Positions 1 through 7,100 of a stretch of 7,779 nucleotides of DNA are shown here, piece by piece; within the stretch, counting starts at the first letter, position 1, and every line of letters begins with the position of its first letter. Made by a program: the position numbers and the translations under genes. A model generated the notes under the pieces. The model was not told where the DNA came from, searched no databases, and worked only from the letters and a program-made list of their open reading frames with translations. The DNA is from Bacillota bacterium. Lineage in GTDB: Bacteria > Eremiobacterota > SpSt-956 > JAKJGF01. The stretch lies in contig JAKPQU010000321.1 in the NCBI GenBank assembly GCA_029555925.1, positions 1-7,779 on the forward strand. Direction: 5' to 3'.

Positions 1-1541
1 TTGTATCAAAGGCAATAAATGATATATATTTTGTTATATCTGTAACTCATATATCAATAAAGCCTTTTATTATTTTTAAAGGTATTATGCTTGGCCTTCT
101 GGCAACATTCCTTGCAGCATTACTGCCGGCACTGGAAGCCACGTCTGCACCTCCAAGGACTGTTATAAGCCGTTCTGAAAAGGAAAAAAAACTGCATCTT
201 ACTTTTTTTTCAAAATCAATAACAGGTATATCTTTAATTGCACTATCGGCAGTTATGATATTTTTTTCAGAAAAAAGCCTTCTATTCAGTATAGGTTCCC
301 TCTTTGTCATAACCCTTGGAGCTGCCCTTCTGACCCCGCTTGTTACAGTAATGTTTACACTCATTCTAACACCTGTTGCAAGGGCTATATTCGGTATTAT
401 CGGATCTATGTCGGCAAGAGGTATTATTTCTTCTTTAAGCCGTACGTCTGTTGCAATTGCAGCTCTCATGATAGCTGTTTCCGTAACGGTAAGTGTCGGG
501 ATTATGGTAGGAAGCCTCAGACATGCAGTAATAATCTGGATGGAAACCTTCCTTAAAGCCGATATATATGTATCACCTCCCAGTCTTGTTTACAGCCGTT
601 CCGATCTGACACTTGACAGGAAGGTAATAGAGAAATTCTCTTCTTTCCCTGAGATTTCTTTTATAAGTACTTACAGAGGCGTTATGGTGGAATCGGAAAA
701 AGGATTGAACCAGCTTGTGGCAATTACAGTTGATCCGCAGACATGTCATTCTTTTCGTTTTAAAGAAAGTAAAGACATATGGCCCGGTTTTACAGAGAGG
801 GATGAAGTCATAGTATCGGAACCATATGCCTATCTTCACGGCACGAAAATAGGCTCGAAGATTCATCTGTCCACAGACAGGGGAGAACATAATTTTCCTG
901 TAGCAGGTATTTTTTATGATTATACCTCGGACAGAGGTATAATTGTTATGAACAGGAAAACATACGATAAATTCTGGGATGACAGGAATGTTTCTTCTCT
1001 TGCCATATATGTGAAAGAGGGAACAGATATAGATAAATTTGTAGATAAACTGGAACGTGCGGCAGGGACAGATCAGGTAATAGCAGTACAGTCAAACAGA
1101 GAGCTCAGGGAAACAACACTGGGTGTTTTTGACAGAACTTTTATTATAACAGATGTATTAAGAATCCTTTCAATTATAGTGGCTTTCATAGGAGTGCTGA
1201 GTGCTTTAATGGCCATTCAGCTTGAAAGAGCAAAAGAGATAGCGGTTCTCAGAGCCACAGGTCTTACTCCCCTGCAGGTATGGAAGATTGTTATAATACA
1301 GACAGCACTTACGGGTATTATAGCAGGTTTTATGGCCATTGTCCTTGGTATTATAATAGCTGTCGTGCTTATATTTGTCATAAACAGGATATCCTTCGGA
1401 TGGACCATGGAAATGGTTATAAGCCCGGTTATACCTGTTCAGGCTTTTATAATTTCACTGTCTGCGTCCATACTTGCAGGCATTTATCCTTCTATAAAAA
1501 TGGCCAATACCTCTCCGGCACAGGCACTCAGGGAAGAGTGA
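1..1541 (+). CDS. FtsX/MacB-type ABC transporter permease, C-terminal part (5' truncated by window edge)
   Basis: This is the membrane subunit of an ABC transporter of the FtsX-like (MacB/LolC/YbbP-like) class. Such permeases work with a cytoplasmic ATPase, which is not in the window, to move or extract lipids, lipoproteins or peptides at the inner membrane. The frame is open from base 3 to the left edge, so the ATG at 87 is internal and the real start lies outside. Numbering from that ATG, residues 1-16 end the first FtsX unit, followed by the PALEA...PP signature. Hydrophobic segments follow at about 45-60 and 68-95. The second unit has a membrane helix at 121-146, an extracytoplasmic domain at about 150-345, and helices at 355-377, 403-433 and 450-468. 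The FtsX motif EIAVLRATGLTPLQVWK lies at 384-400, and the C-terminus ends in the typical YPSIKMANTSPAQALREE. Two-unit members usually run to about 800 residues, so perhaps 300 are missing. The substrate cannot be inferred. Confidence 0.9.
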   Translation, partial: VSKAINDIYFVISVTHISIKPFIIFKGIMLGLLATFLAALLPALEATSAPPRTVISRSEKEKKLHLTFFSKSITGISLIALSAVMIFFSEKSLLFSIGSLFVITLGAALLTPLVTVMFTLILTPVARAIFGIIGSMSARGIISSLSRTSVAIAALMIAVSVTVSVGIMVGSLRHAVIIWMETFLKADIYVSPPSLVYSRSDLTLDRKVIEKFSSFPEISFISTYRGVMVESEKGLNQLVAITVDPQTCHSFRFKESKDIWPGFTERDEVIVSEPYAYLHGTKIGSKIHLSTDRGEHNFPVAGIFYDYTSDRGIIVMNRKTYDKFWDDRNVSSLAIYVKEGTDIDKFVDKLERAAGTDQVIAVQSNRELRETTLGVFDRTFIITDVLRILSIIVAFIGVLSALMAIQLERAKEIAVLRATGLTPLQVWKIVIIQTALTGIIAGFMAIVLGIIIAVVLIFVINRISFGWTMEMVISPVIPVQAFIISLSASILAGIYPSIKMANTSPAQALREE

Positions 1542-1554
1542 ATACTGTTCACTC
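1536..1554 (+). terminator. Small hairpin over the permease stop codon
   Basis: GAGTGAA (1536-1542) and TTCACTC (1548-1554) form a perfect 7-bp stem with a 5-base loop, and the TGA stop lies inside the left arm. No T-run follows on either strand, so this is at best a weak or factor-assisted terminator. The arms carry the GTGAA core that also makes up the heptad repeats elsewhere in the window. Confidence 0.3.
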
Positions 1555-1555
1555 A

Positions 1556-1606
1556 TTACATCAAAAGAAATATAATAAATAATTTTATTCTGAAACTTTT
1601 AAACAC
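1556..1606 (-). pseudogene. Remnant of the 5' end of an HD-GYP paralogue
   Basis: Read on the - strand from a GTG at 1606-1604, this stretch gives (M)FKSFRIKLFIIFLLM and then TAA at 1558-1556. The intact HD-GYP gene starting at 3109 begins MFKSFRVKLFIVFLLT. Thirteen of 16 residues agree if the GTG is read as Met. Over the first 13 codons 34 of 39 bases agree: two of the five changes are synonymous, two are Val/Ile exchanges and one is ATG/GTG at the start. This is the pattern of a diverged coding copy. Homology stops at about 1561, next to the permease gene, whose coding sequence ends at 1541 on the other strand. No body of a second gene remains. I infer a former tandem paralogue, lost by deletion or inversion. 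A translated 16-residue peptide is possible but less likely, and I see no good ribosome binding site. Confidence 0.7.
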
Positions 1607-1647
1607 TGTTATATGACGTGCAATTTTATAATAATTTTTATATCCTC

Positions 1648-1663
1648 CCGTGACGCGTCACGG
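1648..1663. other. Perfect 16-bp palindrome downstream of the HD-GYP stop codon
   Basis: CCGTGACGCGTCACGG is a perfect GC-rich palindrome in AT-rich surroundings. It begins 3 bases past the TAA stop (1669-1667) of the - strand HD-GYP gene. As RNA it could form a 6-bp stem with a CGCG loop. No T-run follows on either strand, so it is not a classical intrinsic terminator. A protein binding site, a factor-dependent terminator or an mRNA 3' end stabiliser are alternatives. It also lies upstream of the paralogue remnant, so it may once have been part of that gene's control region. Confidence 0.45.
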
Positions 1664-1666
1664 CAA

Positions 1667-3109
1667 TTATATGGCAGTCCATTCTACAAACCTGATATAT
1701 TTCTTGATTTCATCGAGACATTCAAAAAAAGCATCTACTACCTGCGGATCAAACTGGGTTCCTCTTTTACTTTTTATTATCTCCAGCGTTTCTTCTATAG
1801 ACATAGCTTTTTTATATGGTCTGGCTGAGGTGAGGGCATCGAAGACATCTGCCAGAGCAACAATACGGCCGTATATATGTATATCTTCACCTTTAAGTTT
1901 ATTTGGATAACCTGTGCCGTCAAAATTTTCATGATGGGTAAGACTTATCAATGCAGCAGCTTTAAGAAAAGGGGAACGGGACTCTTTCAATATTTTATAT
2001 CCGAAGGTGGGATGTTCCTTGATTACTTCGTATTCTTCAGGAGTAAGTTTATCTTTTTTCAGTAAAATATTGTCGGGAATACCTATTTTCCCGACATCAT
2101 GAAGGGGTGAGCCGAATTTTATATTTTCAATATCCTCTTTAGGCAGAGAGAGTTTTTCTGCGATTATACGGGAATATTCACAGACTCTTCTTAGATGCTG
2201 TGCCGTTACCTGATCTTTATATTCTGCTGCAACTGCAAGGCTGTGGATTGTATCAAGATATGAGTCTTTAAGTTCATTGTGGGCATCTGTAAGCTCAAAA
2301 AACATACCATCCAGTTTTTCTACCATATTATTGAAACAATCTGCCAGGATTTTTATCTCGTCTCCTGTTTTTATATCTATTTTAGACTTGAAATTCCCGT
2401 CTGCAATTACCTTTGTATGTTCTGCGATTTTAAGTATCGGCAGACTTATGGTTGAAGAGATACATATACTTAAAATAAGCGAAATAAAAAGAGCTATAAT
2501 AAACACTACAGCAGTCCAGATTTTTACCTCTTTTTGAAAGGAAGCTATTTTCTGTGCAGACATGTCAACTCCTACTACGCCGACAGTTTTTCCTTCTCTG
2601 TCTTTCAGAGGAGCATAACCTGTAAGCCATATACCCCATTTATCTGTATAAAGATTTTTTGTTGCCACAGGTCGAGAGAAAGCAGTTTTATCTTTTAATT
2701 CAGGAATTGTAGATACATTATAATCTATTTCCTTATTTTCCTCATCACTCATTTTTTCTCTGTCTGCATAGTTAGGATCTGCTACAAATTTACATACAGA
2801 TGGATCGGCTGTTTCATTCAATGTATAAATATATTTTATGTCAGGATTGCTATTCAGGACTGATTTTAGAATAGTGTTAACCTTCTTGAAAGGTTTTGTA
2901 AATACAGGGTTTTTTATATCTATCCTTTTATATTCTTCCGAATCTATCATTAAAGCAGTCGTTGATGCTATTGCAACTACTGTTTTTCTTAAACCTGTAA
3001 GCTGTGCTTCTACTGCTATGCGGTATACAAGATATATGGCAGTACCTGATATAAATACAGTTGTAAGTAAAAATACAATAAATAACTTTACTCTAAAACT
3101 TTTAAACAT
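1667..3109 (-). CDS. Membrane-anchored Cache-HAMP-HD-GYP protein, probable cyclic-di-GMP phosphodiesterase
   Basis: HD-GYP proteins hydrolyse cyclic di-GMP and so influence motility and biofilm decisions. In this 480-residue protein one membrane helix (about 9-29) precedes an extracytoplasmic sensor (about 32-194) with Cache-type features, including KYIYTLNE at 92-99 and a GYAPLKDREGKTVGVVGVD strand region at 164-182. A second helix follows (about 197-220), then HAMP (about 218-272) and the HD-GYP domain (about 282-475). The catalytic set looks complete: H305, the HD pair H337-D338 with K341, H366, HHE at 392-394, DGTGYP at 397-402 and D421. Residue 301, four before H305, is Val. A third metal-binding Glu sits there in some trinuclear members, so a two-metal centre is more likely (inference). 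The ATG start is supported by the remnant at 1606, which aligns from the same codon. No strong Shine-Dalgarno is seen; the nearest GGAG lies 17 bases upstream. The gene converges on the permease gene. The sensed ligand is unknown. Confidence 0.93.
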   Translation of the reverse strand: MFKSFRVKLFIVFLLTTVFISGTAIYLVYRIAVEAQLTGLRKTVVAIASTTALMIDSEEYKRIDIKNPVFTKPFKKVNTILKSVLNSNPDIKYIYTLNETADPSVCKFVADPNYADREKMSDEENKEIDYNVSTIPELKDKTAFSRPVATKNLYTDKWGIWLTGYAPLKDREGKTVGVVGVDMSAQKIASFQKEVKIWTAVVFIIALFISLILSICISSTISLPILKIAEHTKVIADGNFKSKIDIKTGDEIKILADCFNNMVEKLDGMFFELTDAHNELKDSYLDTIHSLAVAAEYKDQVTAQHLRRVCEYSRIIAEKLSLPKEDIENIKFGSPLHDVGKIGIPDNILLKKDKLTPEEYEVIKEHPTFGYKILKESRSPFLKAAALISLTHHENFDGTGYPNKLKGEDIHIYGRIVALADVFDALTSARPYKKAMSIEETLEIIKSKRGTQFDPQVVDAFFECLDEIKKYIRFVEWTAI

Positions 3110-3138
3110 ATTTTTACGAAGTGTGACTCCAGTTATAT

Positions 3139-3144
3139 ATTATA
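3139..3144 (-). promoter_or_regulatory. Possible -10 box for the HD-GYP gene
   Basis: The - strand reads TATAAT here, an exact match to the sigma-70 -10 consensus, 29 bases upstream of the HD-GYP ATG. At 16-18 bp spacing there is only a poor -35 match, and it would fall at the edge of the heptad repeat array. In AT-rich DNA such a hexamer can arise by chance. Confidence 0.35.
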
Positions 3145-3162
3145 GTTAGTTCATAATTAATA

Positions 3163-3240
3163 AGTGGAAAGTAAGCAGTGAGTAGTTATCAGTGAGCAGT
3201 TACCAGTTATCAGTGACCAGATCACTTTTCACTTTTCACT
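3163..3240. repeat. 7-bp tandem repeat array with an inverted right flank
   Basis: From 3163 to 3218 eight heptads follow in strict phase: AGTGGAA, AGTAAGC, AGTGAGT, AGTTATC, AGTGAGC, AGTTACC, AGTTATC, AGTGACC. All share AGT as the first three bases. The right part (3223-3240) has CACTTTT twice and then CACT, which is the same heptad theme (AGTGAAA) on the other strand. The outer ends, 3163-3172 and 3231-3240, can pair over 10 positions with one G-T pair. An inner 5-bp hairpin pairs 3212-3216 with 3222-3226. The array lies between the HD-domain gene and the HD-GYP gene. It resembles the short tandemly repeated heptamers known from cyanobacteria and some other lineages; its function here is unknown. 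Confidence 0.85.
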
Positions 3241-3256
3241 ATAATCAGAATTATAG
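3239..3256. repeat. Perfect inverted repeat with 4-base loop
   Basis: CTATAAT (3239-3245) and ATTATAG (3250-3256) are perfect inverted arms around CAGA, directly joined to the right end of the heptad array. The arms are AT-only apart from the closing C-G pair, so the hairpin is weak. It could mark the end of the repeat element. The rest of the spacer to 3317 holds only weak dyads, such as GCACT/AGTGC at 3256-3276 and ATAGT/ACTAT at 3292-3309. I see no gene there. Confidence 0.5.
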
Positions 3257-3317
3257 CACTGTAAAACCTGAAGTGCAATCATTAATTACTTATAGTAAAA
3301 AAACACTATCCTGAATA

Positions 3318-4154
3318 TTACACCTCTGAAAGTATTTTGAAATATTCTTCCGCTGCTGCCAGGTTTACAGGCAACTGTAAAACACCATTGATGATACCGG
3401 CATATAAATTTTTTTCCTCTATCTCTTTTTTTACTTTTTCAATTTCATCTGTATTATCTTCATTATTAATTCTTATATCAATTTTGCCAAGTGTATCTGC
3501 CAGAAAAAATAAACCTATTTCCCATTTGAAATCAGGATTTTTTAATATAAATTCCAGAGCAGTGTTTCTAAAGACTTCACTGTGGATGAATTCTCTGTTG
3601 AAACCGGTTTTACTATCCTTTCCTGTATATCTGAGAAGACCCAGTTCGAAATGCAGTTCTGCACATCTGGCAATATATTCTATCTGTCTTTCTGTTAGCA
3701 GAAAGTTTTTATTCAGTATATGTTTGACAGATCTGATAATTTCACCTGAAGCTTTTTCATGAGGTTTAAATGAATAAGTAATAAAGCCGTTTTTTTTCTT
3801 CATAGTTCTTACTTTAAATTTACCTGTATCATGAAGAATTATGGTCATAATAAATAAGTCTCTTTTTTTTATGCCGTCTATTTCTTCATCGAGATGAATG
3901 TCTGCCATGTCTTTTATTCCCCATCTGGTCAGGTAAAGAGGTACTTCTTCTCTGAAGGCTTTTTCTACCATTTTAGTATGAGTTATAATACCGAACTGGT
4001 GCCATTTAGGTTTTTGATGGTTTACATCATCGGGGTTGTTCAAAAAATCCAGGTTTTCTTTTATGGACAGATCAAGATTCTGTCTGATAATATCTTTTGC
4101 CGTTTCTTCCAGATATAAATAGAGTTTTTCGATTATTGTGTCTGTTTTTCTCAT
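3318..4154 (-). CDS. Stand-alone HD-domain metal-dependent phosphohydrolase, substrate unknown
   Basis: This 278-residue soluble protein has the metal-ligand pattern of the HD superfamily: H59 (ITHT), H108-D109 with K112 (ILHDTGK), H132 (PHEKAS), H168 (ELHFE) and D220 (LADTLGK). The order and the F..HE..S motif recall the HD domain attached to CCA-adding and poly(A) polymerases, but there is no nucleotidyltransferase domain. It lacks the HHExxDGxGYP signature, so it is not an HD-GYP enzyme and a cyclic-di-GMP activity should not be assumed. The ATG follows the kinase TAA stop with no base between, and an AGAGG lies about 12 bases upstream inside the kinase gene, so translational coupling is likely. 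The tight pairing suggests a role in the same pathway as the kinase, either modifying a nucleotide signal or acting as a non-enzymatic output. The C-terminal 40 or so residues are charged and helical in appearance. Confidence 0.85.
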   Translation of the reverse strand: MRKTDTIIEKLYLYLEETAKDIIRQNLDLSIKENLDFLNNPDDVNHQKPKWHQFGIITHTKMVEKAFREEVPLYLTRWGIKDMADIHLDEEIDGIKKRDLFIMTIILHDTGKFKVRTMKKKNGFITYSFKPHEKASGEIIRSVKHILNKNFLLTERQIEYIARCAELHFELGLLRYTGKDSKTGFNREFIHSEVFRNTALEFILKNPDFKWEIGLFFLADTLGKIDIRINNEDNTDEIEKVKKEIEEKNLYAGIINGVLQLPVNLAAAEEYFKILSEV

Positions 4155-7100
4155 TTATAATATTAACCTCTTAAATATATGAAATTCTTCTTCAAGATTT
4201 GATACAAGGGATAAAGCTTTTTCTGTATCATCTTCTTTCGCTGCTATTTCGATGTTCAGTGCTATAGAACTCAGGGCTTTTGCCTTTAGATTCCCTGCCA
4301 CACCTTTGATTGAATGGGCATAACGTCTGGCCATTACGGAATCTTTTTTATTTAAAGCGTCTTTCAGGGATTCTATTTCAGATGGGATAGTGTCAAGAAA
4401 TATGTCGATTAATTCTTTGAATAATGCTTCGTCACCTTCAAGATTTTCCATCAATGCCTGTCTGTCAAATTTATCTTTATGGTTAAATGATAATTTTATT
4501 TCTTTATTTTCAATATCGGAAACCGGAGGAAGCAGACTTGTTTCATATATTTCAAGTCTTTTACAGTTAGAGATAGATTCTTTTAATTTATCTAATTTTA
4601 TGGGTTTGCTTATATAATCATTCATCCCTGCCATAAAACATTCTTCTCTGTCTTGTGTAAAAGCGCCGGCAGTCATAGCTATAATCCATGGCTGCCTGTC
4701 CTCCGGCAATTCTTTCCTGATAATCCTCGTTGCTTCAAGGCCATTCATTTCCGGCATCTGGACATCCATAAGTATTACATCATAGATCTGTCTTTTTAAA
4801 GCTTCCAGAACTTCAATGCCATTTGAAGCTATATCAGCCATATACCCGCAGTGTGAAAGTAATCTAAGTGCTACTTTTTGATTGATTACCCTGTCTTCTG
4901 CCAGCAGTATTCTGAGGAATTTATCTCCATTCATAACATCTGACTTGCCGGGATAAGTGTATTTTACGGACTGATAATCTGAGAAAATTTTATTAAGTAC
5001 GCTGTAAAGCTCAAAAGGTTTAAATGGTTTTGTAATATATGATGTAATCTCCGGAGAGATTGTTTTAAACTGATCCCTCATAGTGGAAAACATAATTAAA
5101 GGTATTTTCTCAGGGGATAAATATTTATGTATGTCAGAAACAGCGTTTATATTATCCATATCTGTGAGAGATATATCCATAAGTACACAATCAAATTTGT
5201 TATTATTCATAATAGATTGAAGAGCTTCATTTACCGAACATACTGCAGTAACATCCATTCCCCAGTCAGTACAATAGCTTTTGATTAAACTTCCTGTGAG
5301 TTCTTTATTATTAACTGTAAGAAGCTTTTTTCCGGAAAGTTTCTCCTGGGTGCCGGAAGGAAAATCCCATGGTATATCATGAGTAGCTTCAGCCTTAATA
5401 GTAAAATAAAAAGTTGTTCCTTTATTTTCTTCGCTTTCTACCCACATATTGCCACCCATCATTTCACAGAATTTTTTACTTATAGCAAGTCCGAGTCCTG
5501 TTCCTTCATATTTTCTTTTCGTACTGTTATCTATCTGGAAAAAAGGTCTGAAGAGAAGATTGATTTTATTCTGTGCTATACCGATGCCACTGTCTTTTAT
5601 GGCAAAAAGTATTTCATACTCCTGTTCTGTTACAGGTTTACTGCTCACAGTAAGAGTAATATCGCCCTTTTCCGTAAATTTAACTGCATTACTCAAAAGA
5701 TTTACAAGAATCTGCATTATTTTGGTCAGATCTCCTCTGATACCCTGCGGGTTATCCTTATGAAATACATAGGCGATTTCAATATCATCAGTATATTTCT
5801 TGGGAAATACCAGATTTAAAGCTTCTTCTATGCAGGTCCTCAGATTAAAAGCCTGATATTCCAGTTCAAAACATTCTGCTTCGATTTTAGAAAAGTCCAG
5901 AATATCACTTATTATTCTCAGCAGATTATCACTGCTTATCCTTATTGTTTCAATAAATTCCTTCTGCTCTTCTGTAATTGGTGTTTCCATAAGAAGACTG
6001 GTCATACCTATAATGGCATTTAAAGGGGTCCTTATTTCATGGCTCATAGTGGCAAGGAACTGACTTTTTGCAATATTTGCCTGCTCTGCTCCATCTTTTG
6101 CTTTTCTGAGTTCCTTTTCCATTTCTTTCTGTTCCGTAATATCCTCTATGAGTGATGAAAGACCTATAATATTCCCTTTTTCATCAATAAGAGGAGTATT
6201 GTACCAGTTACATATAATCCTTTTCCCGTCTTTGGTAATTGTTTCGGTGGTCTTGCTGATGACTGCCGTATAATTTATTAGATTCTGACGGATATCTCCC
6301 TGGGCCTTAATAGCATGTGGCAGAATAATATTACCATGACGGCCTGTGACTTCATCTGATTTATAACCGAAAATTTTTTCCGCTGCAGGATTCCATGCTG
6401 CAATATTGAGTTCTCTGTCAAATTCTATATAGGCGAGAGGGGTGTTTTTGATATGAAGGGAAAGCCTCTGTTCCGACCTTTTGATTTTTTCCTCTGTTTT
6501 CTTTCTTTCCAGAACATTCGCAAAGATGTCTCCGACCATTTTCAGGAGCATCACATCGGATTCTTTCCAATTTTTTTCTTCTTTTTCCGAAATCAGTCCG
6601 AAAATTCCAATCAGATTATGTCCGATACACATTGGAATAGCGAGAAAAGATTTTATACCTTGAGATAGGATTATTTCTTTTTCTTCATTTGCTGCCGGCC
6701 ATTCGTTTAAAGAATAAACATTAATGACTTCAAGATTTTTGATCTTACGGGCATAGAGAGGAACAGAGTCTAAATTTATATTTTTATAATAGTCTTTATA
6801 ACGTCTGGATATACATGTTTTCTCTTCTGCAAACCATTCATATACTTCATCAATTGCCTTTCCGTCAGACGAAAGAAGGTTGATATAACACCGATCGATT
6901 AAAAGAAAGTTCCCTATGATTTTTAAAGAGTTTTCTATCTCTCTGTCTATTTCTTCCGAAGTAATATTAATGAAATGTCCCGATATTGACGTAACTATTT
7001 CTTCAACAGATAGACGATATTGAAGCTCTTTTTCTGTTTTTTGCCTCATTAAGTTTTCAAATTTTAACATTTCATTGATTTTTTCAAGTTCTCCCGTACG

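Noticed and set aside
87..89. ATG at 87 as the true start of the permease
   Set aside because: The frame stays open to the window edge, and the residues before and after it read through the end of the first FtsX unit without a break, so the protein begins further upstream.
47..469. Open frame of 140 codons on the - strand inside the permease
   Set aside because: It is antisense to a clear FtsX-family protein, shows no family features, and its composition mirrors the opposite strand.
3163..3240. CRISPR array
   Set aside because: The period is 7 bp with no spacers and no long conserved repeat, so this is a short tandem repeat.
3292..3309. Intrinsic terminator after the HD-domain gene
   Set aside because: ATAGT/ACTAT gives only a 5-bp AT-rich stem and the T-run is in the loop rather than after the stem.
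3337..3762. Open frame of 141 codons on the + strand opposite the HD-domain gene
   Set aside because: It is antisense to the conserved HD protein, Ser/Phe-rich in composition, and has no ribosome binding site or family signature.
1667..4154. The two HD proteins as a duplicated pair
   Set aside because: One is HD-GYP with Cache and HAMP domains. The other lacks GYP, has different motif spacing and recalls the HD domain of CCA-adding enzymes, so shared superfamily membership is the only link.
5379..5819. Open frame of 146 codons on the + strand inside the kinase
   Set aside because: It lies opposite the HATPase domain region, is rich in Phe, Ser and Ile as expected from the antisense of Lys/Glu-rich coding sequence, and has no recognisable motif.
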